From an uncultured Eggerthellaceae bacterium (GTDB lineage Bacteria > Actinomycetota > Coriobacteriia > Coriobacteriales > Eggerthellaceae): a stretch of 64,000 bases of DNA. The notes under the pieces were generated by a model, which did not search any database, was not told where the DNA came from, and worked only from the letters and a program-made list of their open reading frames with translations. Below are positions 48,370 to 58,651 of this stretch, piece after piece (position 1 is the first letter of the stretch; every line of letters begins with the position of its first letter). The stretch is taken from NCBI GenBank assembly GCA_949840905.1, contig CATKXW010000010.1, forward strand, positions 1-64,000. The letters are read 5' to 3'. Both the position numbers and the translations under genes were made by a program.

Positions 48370-49178
48370 GGATGTGCGTCCTCACGTGGGCGAAAGGGGC
48401 TCGTCGTTCCCGTGGTGCGATATATGGTGTGTGAGGAATGAGACGACTACAACCCGTTGAGTTTTCTTAGAGGAACATCATAGCAGCAATGCCGTTCGCG
48501 CGATTCGAACAAATCATGAAGATTCGGTCGGATCCCTATGATGGCTACCCCTCGGCCGAAGTCGCAAGCTGCTGACGGAAAGGTCTTCTACCGTCGATAG
48601 TGCGTGCTCCATGCTCGCGCCGAGCAAATCGATGGTGAAAGATTGGGAACCGGTCGGCCATCGCATGCGGGGCGATGTATCAGCCATCAACGCCTGACGA
48701 TCGCTGATCATCGATCGCTAGTGGTGGCCGATTTCCGAAAGGAAGAGGGTGATGGGTCAACGGAATCTTCACAAAGAGCGATAGGGAGGGTTTGCTGGGA
48801 ATAATCCGTTTTAGACGAAGATCTCTACGGATTCGGCATGGCTTTCGTTTGCCGCTGTCCGTGTGGCGTGATATAGTCCCACTTGCCAAAACGTGATTCT
48901 CTGTCTGTATTGCTCGGCGGAGATTTGCAGCGAATTGAATATGCCATTCGACTACGTTTCATTCATGATTCGTATCCAGTTGGTAACCCAGCGTGAAGAG
49001 GGCGTCTGCCTTTCATGAGGCGTTGGGTTCTGACGTAAGTCGAATCGCTGCATCTCACGTTTTGGCGAACGTGGTGGACGCCCTCCTCACACTTTCGCTG
49101 AAACTCGTACGTATGCGATGGCCACAGGGCATCCCCCACGGTGTATCGGGAAACCTGCACCGGAAGGAGCGGATCGCC
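48370..49178. other. 809-bp intergenic region without a recognised gene
   Basis: No open frame here has a credible start or family match. The stretch is less GC-rich than the flanking core genes. It contains possible -10 boxes (for example TATAGT near 48872), the 12-bp inverted repeat described separately, an inner 8-bp repeat (ATTCGACT 48946-48953 / AGTCGAAT 49038-49045) and an imperfect stem AACCCAGCG / GCGTTGGGTT (about 48987-49028). Regulatory sequence for the surface operon is the best guess. Confidence 0.6.
48885..49066. repeat. 12-bp inverted repeat flanking 158 bp upstream of the surface operon
   Basis: GCCAAAACGTGA (48885-48896) and TCACGTTTTGGC (49055-49066) are perfect inverted copies. 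The size and place resemble an invertible promoter segment. No recombinase gene is in the window, and a chance 12-bp match at this distance is possible. Confidence 0.45.
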
Positions 49179-52100
49179 ATGCGAGCCCCTGTTTCTATCA
49201 GCGCCAATCTTTTATTGAGCTTCTTCGCTATCGTGCTAGCCTGCAGCCATGTACCTGTTGACGCTTTCGCCGAGACAGGCGCTAGCGATGGGGGAGGGTT
49301 GATGAAGGTCGTAATGGAGAACGGTGCCGCCGACCTTGCTGATCTTGGCATCGGATCGAACGATGCAGCCATTGCAGAGGCCGTCACGGTCGATCCTAAC
49401 GAAGATATCATCGTCGGCGAGGGAGCGGGAGCCTCCCGTGGCGAAGATGCAGAGGCGGTCGTCCCTGCAGGTAGCATCATCGACCAGGAAATGTCGCTCG
49501 ATACGGAGGCCTCTCAAGCTGGATCCACCCGCTCGTTCTTCTTAGCTCAGACGCTCGAGAACACCAAGACCGTGCCTATCGTGAGCGCGAAGCTGCCCCT
49601 TGATGAGCGCGACTCCCTGACCCTCCCTGAAGAGGGGAGCGATTCGAGCGCTGATACTGGTGACGAGATCGGCAGGAGCGAGGCGACCGAGAGCGTGGAT
49701 GGATCAGAAGAGGAGGACGAAGGCGCCGAACCGGGCGATTCTGCTTTAGCCCCCGCCTCGGTCGTCACTGGCTCGTTCCTCTACGGAGCAGGCGTCTATG
49801 CGGTAGATTCCGATGAGGGCACCGTTACCCTTGCGGCCATCGATCCGGCGCGCCTCGATGCTACCGATCGCGGGGTCTTCGCGATTCCTTCCGCCGTCTT
49901 CTCGGGTTCCGACGTCTTCAGCGTTTCCCGCATAGCCACTGGCTGCTTCTCGGCCGCTGCGCAGGCCCCCGATGCTGAAGGGCCGCAAGAGATGCCCTCT
50001 TCGGACATCTTCGAGGACGCTATCGAGCAGCAGAGCGCCGAATCCCTCCTGCTCGATTCCCTTTCGACCGATGGCTCATACGTCTCGGTCGTGGGCATTC
50101 CCTCTTCGGTCCGCGAGATCGAAGAGGGCGCCTTCGACGGATGTCCTGCTCTGACCTGGATCGAGGTCGAAGTGGGTGGTGTGGCCTATTCCTCCTATAA
50201 CGGCGTGCTCTACGACGCCGATCTTTCGAGCCTTCTGCTCATTCCCGAGGGCAGGCAGGGCGCTGTTCGTATCCCTAGTTCAGCGGATATGGTCGACTCT
50301 GAGGTGTTCTCGCATTGCCCCTTGGTGGAAACCATCTTCGTGGATGCGGGCAGCGCAGCTTTCTCCTCGCGGAATGGTCTCTTATATGACGAAGCTGGAG
50401 TTGAGCTGCTGCGGGTCCCTGCCGGAAGACAGGAGCTCGTCATTCCTCATGATACTTATGGAATCGCCGCACGAGCGTTCGATGCTTGTACGAGCCTTTC
50501 GCGCATCGTCGTTCAAGATCCATCGGTCCGCTCTTATTTTGCGGGAAGCGTCTTGGAGTCCAAGATCGTTGCTAGTAAAAGCGATGTCGACCGCGACGAC
50601 CAGTTTCAGGGTGTACCGGTTCCGGTAGCGTCGTTGCAGTGCGTATTCTCACATGATGTGTTTGATGCTGGGTCAGGTTCGGCAGACATCCGACTCGCGG
50701 CGGCCGCTACATCGACCACCTGGCGCCCGTACCTCTATCGAGACGAGATCGAGAATAAAGAGCTTTGGTATCTCTATAACGGCGAAAGAAAGAAGTGTGT
50801 GGGCTCGTACCTTGCATTTGAAATCCTTGGAGCATATTACTCCTCAAACGGTGGCTGGCGTCTGGTGTCATCGACTGGTGGCGAATACGTGATAATGATG
50901 GGCCAATACGGTCCTAACTATACCACTCTGTATTTCGACAGGGAGCATACGATGGGGCCGGTCTCTCCGGAGCAATATAATTCGCCCTCTAATCTGCTCA
51001 CGAGCTCTCCGACCAGACGCCTATGCTTTTGTGCCGGCTCGCATGGATACAACATATCATGGAACGCCAATGGGGGGACCTTCACGAGCGGGTCCGCTAC
51101 GTCATCGAACATGACAACAACGGGCACCTTGCCTGTCGTCAGCAAAGCCGGATGGGTATTCGATGGGTGGTACACCGTGAACAGTGCTTCGTCGCCAGGA
51201 ACGAAAGTGGTTGCGAATACCGCCATCTCCTCGGATCAGACGTACTATGCTCGTTGGCGCATCGATGTGACCTTCGATACATGCGGCAATGGAGCGAACA
51301 CCGTACGCAGCATCTACTCGATGAATACCGCAGCTTCGAACACCGTGAACACGACGACTCCGGCCTCGATCCCTACGAGGTCGGGCCGGTCATTCGCCGG
51401 ATGGTATACCGCCGCGACAGGAGGGGATCTGTTGTCGGGTGCGGCGAACGCGACCATTTCCATCACGAGCGGATCCGGTGGCACCTGCTCTTTGTATGCG
51501 AGGTTCAAGGCAACGATAGAGTGGAACGATAGTTCGGGTTCGTATAGCGGTCCGGCCCGAGCGGTCACGGCCTGCAACTCAAACACATCCTTCTCGGTCG
51601 ACGTAACCGTGCCGACCGCTTCCATGATGTCAAAAGAGGGCTACGATTTCTCAGGCTGGCGAGTGAGCTCTTCTTCGGGGACCCACCTAGCCACGCTGCC
51701 TTCCACGGCAACGAGCTATTCGGTGACCCAAAGCTGCACCTTCGTTGCTCTGTGGGACGTTCAGACGCGCACGGTCACTTGGCATACAGCGATCTCTTCG
51801 GATGCCGTCGAACGAACTGCTGCGGATTGGAATACCGTCCATATCGCCCCCACCGGTTTTTCACTTCATGGATGGAGCTTTGCTGGATGGTATGCCGATG
51901 CGGCCTGCACGAGCGCATCTGTCATCGACTGGGGTGAAGCTACGGGTCCGATTGCGGTGGATACGGATTATTACGCTAAATGGACCAAAGAAGTGACGTT
52001 CGAACCTCAGAACGGCTCGGCGACCCTCTGCTCGACGGCTGTTCGTACGCCGGCCGATGTTGCGGGCACTTGCATCACCTTGGACGCTCCGCTCCGCGAG

Positions 52101-53525
52101 GGATGGGAGTTTCTCGGTTGGACGAGCTCGTCGACAGGCACTTCCTATACGGTCGCACAGGCCCCTGTCGCCTCCTCGGTGAACACCTGGTACGCCCGCT
52201 GGAGGATGACTCTTTGCCTCGATGCCTCGGAAGGGACGGTTTCGGCCTCGAGCTTCACAGCTCTGAACGATGGTGATGCGCCCTTTGGGAACGAGAGCGC
52301 TATCGCGCTGCCGACCCCGACGCGCACCGGCTATGCCTTCACCGGCTGGTACGCCGACGCTGCAGCGAGCGGCGATCGTCTCGATGACGGACGAGAGGGA
52401 TCGTCCGGATCGATCGGTGTGGGCGCGCTTTCGGGCAACTGTACCCTCTATGCCGGTTGGACCGTGAACTCCTATCGACTCTCCTGGACAGTGCCCTACG
52501 GTACCAACCCCAATACCGCGACCGAATTCACGGTTGAGGACTGTCCGCTCGAGGTGAAGCCTGCGATGCCCTTCAGCGGTTATGCCTTCACGGGTTGGTC
52601 TGGAGACGGCATCTCGGGTTCGCCCCAGACCTTCTCGATAACGGAGTCGTTCTTAGAGGGCAGAGCGGACGGCTTCACGCTAACCTATGCCGCCTCGTTC
52701 GCGGCTCGTGACTACGCGGTGCACCTGCACGCCAACGACGGTACCGATGCGGTTTCGACCATAGAGGTCCTCTATGATTCTAAGGTCGGCGATGCGGAGG
52801 TCCCCAAGCGCTACGGCTACATGTTCACGGGCTATTGGACCAAGGGCACCGACGGTACCAAAGGGCAGCTCTACTTCGGCGACGACGGAGCGTATGTTAA
52901 GGATCCGGTCTGGAAGGATGTATCGGATGTCGACCTGTACGCCCGCTGGACGCTCATGGCAAACCTAGAGGTGCCGGTATCGGCTCCCGGGACGGTCACT
53001 CTCGACATCGATCGAGCGACCGAGATAAGAGAGGATGCGGCAGGTAGTCAAGCTGGTTCCGTCGTGTCGGGAGTCCTACGCTCTTCGGTCCCCCAAGAAG
53101 TGCCTGTGGCCTCGATCGAGCTCGAAGCTCTGCAAGATGCCAGCGACATGCTCGCTGCAACGCGCATCCTCGGTGCGGGCAACCCCGAGAAGTGCGCAGT
53201 GGAAGTGGTGGCCGGCTCCACTGCGAAAGCGCTCCTTCGCCTGCACGACCCGAGCGGTGCGTCCATGAAGTGGACACCCGCATCGGGCACCTCTCTCACG
53301 ATACCGGCAGCAACGCCGCTCGCGGTGGGCAGCGTAGGAGATGACGTGACATCCGATGCTCTCGGCAACCTTGCACGGATAGGGGAGCTTCCCCTGACCT
53401 ACGCCATGAAGTTGCTCCCAGGCTTCGATGTGCTCTCGATGCCTGCCACCGATGCCATGAACGAACCTGTGGCTCGCATCGTGTTCACGGTAGACCTCGC
53501 CTCCCTTGATCAAGAGTGGTTCTGA
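49179..53525 (+). CDS. Large secreted protein with BspA-type and InlB B-type repeats
   Basis: The 1448-aa protein begins with a signal peptide (about 1-32, ending VDAFAETG). Residues 35-210 are acidic and disordered. Residues about 280-450 hold BspA-like LRR_5 units (VVGIPSSVREIEEGAFDGCPAL, VVAIP-type strands). From about 620 to 1265 eight Listeria-Bacteroides (InlB B) repeats appear, each marked by an FxGWY-like core (FDGWYT, FAGWYT, FSGWRV, FAGWYA, FLGWTS, FTGWYA, FTGWSG, FTGYWT) and an ending like YARW or YAKW. No membrane anchor or TGD motif is seen at the C-terminus. GGAAGGAGC sets ATG 49179. Adhesion or host-surface binding is likely, and it probably associates with the anchored partner 46 nt downstream. 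Confidence 0.85.
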   Translation: MRAPVSISANLLLSFFAIVLACSHVPVDAFAETGASDGGGLMKVVMENGAADLADLGIGSNDAAIAEAVTVDPNEDIIVGEGAGASRGEDAEAVVPAGSIIDQEMSLDTEASQAGSTRSFFLAQTLENTKTVPIVSAKLPLDERDSLTLPEEGSDSSADTGDEIGRSEATESVDGSEEEDEGAEPGDSALAPASVVTGSFLYGAGVYAVDSDEGTVTLAAIDPARLDATDRGVFAIPSAVFSGSDVFSVSRIATGCFSAAAQAPDAEGPQEMPSSDIFEDAIEQQSAESLLLDSLSTDGSYVSVVGIPSSVREIEEGAFDGCPALTWIEVEVGGVAYSSYNGVLYDADLSSLLLIPEGRQGAVRIPSSADMVDSEVFSHCPLVETIFVDAGSAAFSSRNGLLYDEAGVELLRVPAGRQELVIPHDTYGIAARAFDACTSLSRIVVQDPSVRSYFAGSVLESKIVASKSDVDRDDQFQGVPVPVASLQCVFSHDVFDAGSGSADIRLAAAATSTTWRPYLYRDEIENKELWYLYNGERKKCVGSYLAFEILGAYYSSNGGWRLVSSTGGEYVIMMGQYGPNYTTLYFDREHTMGPVSPEQYNSPSNLLTSSPTRRLCFCAGSHGYNISWNANGGTFTSGSATSSNMTTTGTLPVVSKAGWVFDGWYTVNSASSPGTKVVANTAISSDQTYYARWRIDVTFDTCGNGANTVRSIYSMNTAASNTVNTTTPASIPTRSGRSFAGWYTAATGGDLLSGAANATISITSGSGGTCSLYARFKATIEWNDSSGSYSGPARAVTACNSNTSFSVDVTVPTASMMSKEGYDFSGWRVSSSSGTHLATLPSTATSYSVTQSCTFVALWDVQTRTVTWHTAISSDAVERTAADWNTVHIAPTGFSLHGWSFAGWYADAACTSASVIDWGEATGPIAVDTDYYAKWTKEVTFEPQNGSATLCSTAVRTPADVAGTCITLDAPLREGWEFLGWTSSSTGTSYTVAQAPVASSVNTWYARWRMTLCLDASEGTVSASSFTALNDGDAPFGNESAIALPTPTRTGYAFTGWYADAAASGDRLDDGREGSSGSIGVGALSGNCTLYAGWTVNSYRLSWTVPYGTNPNTATEFTVEDCPLEVKPAMPFSGYAFTGWSGDGISGSPQTFSITESFLEGRADGFTLTYAASFAARDYAVHLHANDGTDAVSTIEVLYDSKVGDAEVPKRYGYMFTGYWTKGTDGTKGQLYFGDDGAYVKDPVWKDVSDVDLYARWTLMANLEVPVSAPGTVTLDIDRATEIREDAAGSQAGSVVSGVLRSSVPQEVPVASIELEALQDASDMLAATRILGAGNPEKCAVEVVAGSTAKALLRLHDPSGASMKWTPASGTSLTIPAATPLAVGSVGDDVTSDALGNLARIGELPLTYAMKLLPGFDVLSMPATDAMNEPVARIVFTVDLASLDQEWF

Positions 53526-53571
53526 GCGATATCGATCGGCAGAGAACCTGTTTTCAACGTGGAGGCGAGAT

Positions 53572-56500
53572 ATGGCTGCAATGAGGAAGATGAAGGGGTT
53601 GACCAAGGCGGCATATGTGCGCTCTGTTGCATGCGCAATCGGGTTCTGGTCGGCTCTCGTGCTCGCGACGCCGCTCACATGCTTCGCGACAATCGAGGTG
53701 GAGCGGTACGGATGGGATCTTGGAGGGATCGATGACATGCTGATCGTCGATGAGGCGACAGTTGACCCGTTGGAGGATGAGGCACCTGAAGAAGCCCCCC
53801 ATATCTCGTCAGCTGATGAGAAAGGGCCATTCGAGAATGAAGAAGCGAATCGTGATAACGGTAGCGTAGTAGGCGGCCCTGCTCTTGATCTTCCCGAGGA
53901 TCGCGTTCTCGAACGGTCGAACTTCATCGAAGAGGAGACCGCGGCTCTTTCCGAGGGGGCATCCTCATCGCACAGGACAGCCTTCGTCGCGAGCATCGAC
54001 GAGGACGATCCGGAGCAGATGGCCGTTCTGCAAAGCCATGTGGTGGAAGGTCTCACTCCTGAGAGCACCACCGTTAACCTGTTCGATTACGATACCGGGC
54101 GCAGGAGCGGCGATGTTGTCCCAGGTGTCGGTACGATAGGGGCGCCTTCCACCTTCGGTACCGATACGCTGGGCACCACCGGTACCGCTTCTGCCTGGCG
54201 CAACTACAAGGTCTGGCTCGACGACCCTGCTAGCATCAACTACGGACGGTTGCTCACCTTCGGAGACGGTATGAGGCACCTCGGCTATTGGAACCAAGGG
54301 CTCGTGCAGAGCTACCAAGCGTTCGGAGAGGCGCATCCGGGAATGCAGAACATCGTCTCTCCGTTGCTGGTCGATGGGTTCCCCGCGCTCAGCGATGAAG
54401 TGAATCCGTCATCTTTCCCATCTTGGCTGCGTACCGGCGACTATGACGCCCATACCGCCCTCTATGCGGATGCGACCCGCATAGTGGATGGGCGCGCCGA
54501 ATACATCTACGCCAACGCAGGGGAGAAGAACATATCCAACGGGGCGCAATATCTTGCTGTGAACCCTGGCGATGTCGCCTCTGCTCCCGCCAACACCGCT
54601 TCTGGGGGCGGCCAGGACCTGACCGAGAACCAGCGCTCGTTATCGTATCTGTTCGACCCAGAAGAGGAGGCGGTCGGGCGGGTGCGCACTTGCACGGATG
54701 TTGACGGTCTGTTCCAGATAGACGACGAGGGCTACTATTACTACAACATGCGAGACAACTACGCATGCTATGACGAGGAGACGAACGCATTCGTCCTCTA
54801 CGACGAACCGGCGGGTCTTCGCACCGATGCGCCATCTGGGGCGGACGAGCGCCAGCGCATCGGCAACTTCTTCCCCTTCAATCCCGCCACCCAAGCATTC
54901 TCGATCGAAAACGGACAGTTGGTCAACGCTATGAGCGCTGACAACGATATGGACCACAACTCCTCTGCGGTGGATCATCACCTCGGGCTCACCCTTGAGA
55001 CCTCCTTCCGCCAGCCGGTGGGCGGCAAGGCTGCGGGAGGCCCTATGACCTTCGAGTTCATAGGCGATGATGATATGTGGGTGTTCATCGATGACGTGCT
55101 GGTGTTGGATCTGGGAGGGATCCATTCGGAGCTCTTCGGTACCATCGACTTTTCGAGCGGAGAGGTCAGGTTGGGCACGGCGTTCGGCAATGGTGGGCGC
55201 ATCGAAGATGTCAACACGCGCATACGCACCACCATCAAGGATATGTTCGAAGCCGCTGGGATCGATACCGACCACGGCTTCACCGGCCATACCTTCGCTT
55301 CGAACACCTCCCATACCTTGAAGATGTTCTATCTAGAGCGGGGGAATTACGATTCGTCCTTAGCGATGCGCTTCAACCTCCAACCGGAGCTCTATCAGCA
55401 GATAAAGAAGGTGGACCAAGACGGCTTTCCTGTGAAGGGAGCCTCCTTCGATATGTTCGCTGTGTCATCGACCAGAGCGCCTTCGGCCCAAGGCGCCACT
55501 TTGGACGACATCGAGATGGACGAGAGCGCTCCTTTGTGCTCGGTCACCACTGATGAAGACGGCATGGCCCGATTCATGGATGGAGACGATCCGTTCAATT
55601 TCGCTGACAGGGTCACTGATGACATCGCAAGCCAGCTGTTCGTGCTGCGCGAGAAGGTGGCACCTGCAGGGTATCGGCTCATGCCGGTCGATATGCTCTT
55701 GCGCTATGACAGGGAGAGCGGCACATTCATCGTCAATGATCGCTATGAGAGCGGCGCTTATGCGAGCTTCAACAGCTATGTGAATCAGATCTCCTCCGCA
55801 TCGCTGCTCTACGGGGCCTATGACGCGAATACCGGGCGCATCGAGGCGACGAGCTCGCATGTGCCTGCTTCCCAGCAGGCGCGCGGGCTCGTGGTGGCGG
55901 TGCCCACCATACGGCAGAATAACGGAAAGACCCCACGTTGGGAACCGCTCTACGGATCGAACAATGGAGGGTTCGATACGGTCCTCTACGACAGCGCTGA
56001 TGCTTCTGCGATGAGAGATGCCATCCTGCAAGCGGCGCTGTGCCAGGCCTATCTCTCTTCGGTCGATCCGACGATCGAAGGATGGTACCTGCTTCGCGGA
56101 CCCGACGGGCGTCTGTGCTCGTATCGCAGCGTGGCCGCTCCTTCGGGCGATCAGCTCGCATGCACCTTATCCGACCTTCCCGGCAACCCCACCCGCTATG
56201 TCCTGAACGACCCTGAAGGAGACATGCAGATGGTCTACGGGATCGTCTCGGGGGAGGTGTTCGGGAATGCTGGGGCGAACTTGACCGAGAAGGAAAAATA
56301 CGCCTACCTCTCTGCTTTGATGGCCTCTGAGCTCGCTGGTATCGTTGATCCGACGCCTTCGGAGCTGAAGCGCGCTGCGGGCTCGGTCGCAGCGGATATT
56401 GCGCGCGCATCCACCTCGGGGGCGGATGTACCCTTCTCGAATAGAGGCTTCAGTGCTATCGACACATCGGCTCCAGGCCAGTTCGAGCGGAGCTTCCGTA

Positions 56501-57744
56501 CGGTGATGAACGTGCCCAACGAGCAGCGTGAGCTGCGCGTATGGAAGATGGACCAGTATGGCGAGCGCATGAACGGCGCGGTGTTCGCTCTATTCGAGAA
56601 CGAGGCCGATGCTCTTGCGGCGAGCGACGCTTCTGTGAGCGCAGCTGGCTCGGTCACAGAGGTCCGTGATGGTTCGGGACGTGTTCTCGATGTTGTGGCC
56701 GCAGGCGTCACCGGCGAGCTTTCAGGGGATGATGCGCGCTATCGCGGAGATGATCTCGACGGGATGCTCGTGTTCGCGCCCTATGTAGGAGACGAGCCTG
56801 GCGGTGCGCATACGGTATGGATGCAGGACAGAGGGGATGGCAACGGGCGAGTGCTGTATTTGAAAGAGGTGCAGGCTCCGAGCGGATATGAGGTCAACTC
56901 GACGGTCGTGGCGGTGGTGGTGGGTCGCTACGGAGTATACGCTGATGCCGGGGACGAGATGGATGGGGTGGATGTGCTAGCTGGGGTCGGCAAGCTCGCT
57001 TCTACCATGACCAAATATGCCGCCTCCCCGCACCTGAACCTGACGTTGCGCTACATCCTCTCTACCTTGCAGAACCAGAGGAGCGATGAGGTGCGTTCTT
57101 TGTTCGAAGTCGATGCGAACGGAGCGACGAGCCTTCCTTTCGATCGTTTCGACGAGGGGTGGAGAAGCGATGAAAGCGCGCGCATGCATCTCACGTACGC
57201 AGAGAACGCTCTCATCGACTATGGTTCTGCGGACGGCTTCACCGAAGAGGAGATCGCCTCGGGCGTCGGATATATCGATGCGAAAGGGAGGATGCGGCCT
57301 CTATTCCGCACAGAGAGCGGCTTCATACGGACCTCTGTCGAGCAGGACAGTGCTGCGATGCGTACGGCTCAGGCGAGCGGCGAGTACGCAGGAGTGGCGG
57401 GCGACGACCTCGAAGGGCAGGGTCTGACGAGCCTGTTCGCGATCCGCAATACCGTGAGGATGATCGACACGAAGATAGAAGAGGAGGTGCCACCTGATGA
57501 GCAGCCGGATGAGGGGCCGAACGATATGCGAGAGATACTGGAGGGAGACGATTCGGTCCGGGAGGCTTCGCTTCAGGATGGGCGTCGGTCTTCCGAGGGC
57601 GGCCTCGCTGGTACCGGAGATGAGATGATGGCGACCTTCCTGACCCTGATCGCGCTCGTTTCAGGGACGACAGGATGTTTGTTGTTGAGGTGGGCGAGTC
57701 GCTACGCCTCCGCGCTCGTTCGGATCCGAGCCCGGCATGGTTGA
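53572..57744 (+). CDS. Cell-wall-anchored adhesin with fibro-slime and SpaA-like domains
   Basis: The 1390-aa protein has a signal peptide (about 1-42), an acidic linker and a fibro-slime/PA14-like domain at about 280-600 (DDDMWVFIDDVLVLDLGGIHS, FYLERGNYDSSLAMRFNL). Two SpaA/Cna-B-type pilin domains follow, each starting with a Lys (IKKVDQDGFPVKGASFDMF about 605; LRVWKMDQYGERMNGAVFALFE about 990) and ending in an EKVAPAGY or KEVQAPSGY motif with the Glu used for isopeptide bonds. The C-terminus is LAGTGDE, a hydrophobic helix, then Arg-rich residues, a variant sorting signal. GGAGG precedes the ATG. It is likely the tip or scaffold of a surface fibre. No sortase gene is in the window. Confidence 0.87.
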   Translation: MAAMRKMKGLTKAAYVRSVACAIGFWSALVLATPLTCFATIEVERYGWDLGGIDDMLIVDEATVDPLEDEAPEEAPHISSADEKGPFENEEANRDNGSVVGGPALDLPEDRVLERSNFIEEETAALSEGASSSHRTAFVASIDEDDPEQMAVLQSHVVEGLTPESTTVNLFDYDTGRRSGDVVPGVGTIGAPSTFGTDTLGTTGTASAWRNYKVWLDDPASINYGRLLTFGDGMRHLGYWNQGLVQSYQAFGEAHPGMQNIVSPLLVDGFPALSDEVNPSSFPSWLRTGDYDAHTALYADATRIVDGRAEYIYANAGEKNISNGAQYLAVNPGDVASAPANTASGGGQDLTENQRSLSYLFDPEEEAVGRVRTCTDVDGLFQIDDEGYYYYNMRDNYACYDEETNAFVLYDEPAGLRTDAPSGADERQRIGNFFPFNPATQAFSIENGQLVNAMSADNDMDHNSSAVDHHLGLTLETSFRQPVGGKAAGGPMTFEFIGDDDMWVFIDDVLVLDLGGIHSELFGTIDFSSGEVRLGTAFGNGGRIEDVNTRIRTTIKDMFEAAGIDTDHGFTGHTFASNTSHTLKMFYLERGNYDSSLAMRFNLQPELYQQIKKVDQDGFPVKGASFDMFAVSSTRAPSAQGATLDDIEMDESAPLCSVTTDEDGMARFMDGDDPFNFADRVTDDIASQLFVLREKVAPAGYRLMPVDMLLRYDRESGTFIVNDRYESGAYASFNSYVNQISSASLLYGAYDANTGRIEATSSHVPASQQARGLVVAVPTIRQNNGKTPRWEPLYGSNNGGFDTVLYDSADASAMRDAILQAALCQAYLSSVDPTIEGWYLLRGPDGRLCSYRSVAAPSGDQLACTLSDLPGNPTRYVLNDPEGDMQMVYGIVSGEVFGNAGANLTEKEKYAYLSALMASELAGIVDPTPSELKRAAGSVAADIARASTSGADVPFSNRGFSAIDTSAPGQFERSFRTVMNVPNEQRELRVWKMDQYGERMNGAVFALFENEADALAASDASVSAAGSVTEVRDGSGRVLDVVAAGVTGELSGDDARYRGDDLDGMLVFAPYVGDEPGGAHTVWMQDRGDGNGRVLYLKEVQAPSGYEVNSTVVAVVVGRYGVYADAGDEMDGVDVLAGVGKLASTMTKYAASPHLNLTLRYILSTLQNQRSDEVRSLFEVDANGATSLPFDRFDEGWRSDESARMHLTYAENALIDYGSADGFTEEEIASGVGYIDAKGRMRPLFRTESGFIRTSVEQDSAAMRTAQASGEYAGVAGDDLEGQGLTSLFAIRNTVRMIDTKIEEEVPPDEQPDEGPNDMREILEGDDSVREASLQDGRRSSEGGLAGTGDEMMATFLTLIALVSGTTGCLLLRWASRYASALVRIRARHG

Positions 57745-57844
57745 CCATGTCATCAGCTTCGGGGCCTTTCCTATGTTCGCAAGAGGGGCGTTTTGCTCTA
57801 TGCTGGTACGAAACGGTTCTTCGGAAAGGGAAGGTGCGCTGTTC

Positions 57845-58651
57845 GTGGGGGCGAAGCTGGTGGAGAGCGATCGGGAGTTCGTTTCTGATACGACCTTAGC
57901 GGTGACCTTGGGATATCGAGGGGAGCCGTTCAGCGGGTTCGCGCGGCAGCCAGGGCAGCTGACGGTGCAAGGGGAGCTGGAAGGGGCGCTGGCGTTGCTG
58001 TTCAAGCGCGAGGTGGAGACCACGTGCGCCGGGCGCACCGATGCGGGCGTTCATGCGCGCGGCCAAGTGGTCAGCTTCGATGTAGCCCGCGAAGAGCTAG
58101 GCGAGCGTTCGCTGGGAGCGTTGCAGCGCTCGCTCGATGCGCTCACCCATGACGATATCGCGGTGCGTGCCATCGAGGAGAAGCCCTTCGGGTTCTCGGC
58201 ACGCTTCGATGCGCTGGCGCGAGAGTACCGTTACTATTTCGTGCCGGGCGCTGCCAAGCCCCTCTTCCTGCGCGATATGTGCTGGCATGTGCCGAAGGGG
58301 CTGGATGCCGATGCCATGCGCAAGGGGGCGTGCTACCTGATCGGCGAGCACGACTTCAAGAGCTTCTGTCTGGCTGCATCGGCGGTGGACAAGCCCACGT
58401 GCCGAAACGTCATGGAGCTCGAACTGTTCTCCGAGACGGTGCTAGGGGAAGACGCCTTGGTCATGCGCATCGTAGGCAATGCGTTCCTTCATTCGATGGT
58501 GCGCACCATCGCTGGCACTTTGGCGCTGGTCGGCCGCGGCCTGCGCGAACCGTCCTGGGTGGACGAGGTGCTGGCTGCGAAGGATCGGCGCGCAGCAGGG
58601 GAGAACGCTCCAGCTGGCGGTCTGGTGTTCTGGCGGGTGATGTACCCATGA
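57845..58651 (+). CDS. truA: tRNA pseudouridine(38-40) synthase TruA
   Basis: Makes pseudouridine at positions 38-40 of the tRNA anticodon arm. The family core starts at TLAVTLGYRGEPFSGFARQP and has the catalytic AGRTDAGVHARGQVVSF (Asp in GRTDAGVHA), DALAREYRYYF, HDFKSFC and VGNAFLHSMVRTIAGTL. GTG 57845 gives 268 aa and about 18 residues before the core. GTG 57860 and ATGs at 57737, 57773 and 57800 are alternatives, the first overlapping the adhesin gene. Its stop overlaps a 66-codon ORF (ATGA at 58648). Confidence 0.93.
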   Translation: MGAKLVESDREFVSDTTLAVTLGYRGEPFSGFARQPGQLTVQGELEGALALLFKREVETTCAGRTDAGVHARGQVVSFDVAREELGERSLGALQRSLDALTHDDIAVRAIEEKPFGFSARFDALAREYRYYFVPGAAKPLFLRDMCWHVPKGLDADAMRKGACYLIGEHDFKSFCLAASAVDKPTCRNVMELELFSETVLGEDALVMRIVGNAFLHSMVRTIAGTLALVGRGLREPSWVDEVLAAKDRRAAGENAPAGGLVFWRVMYP

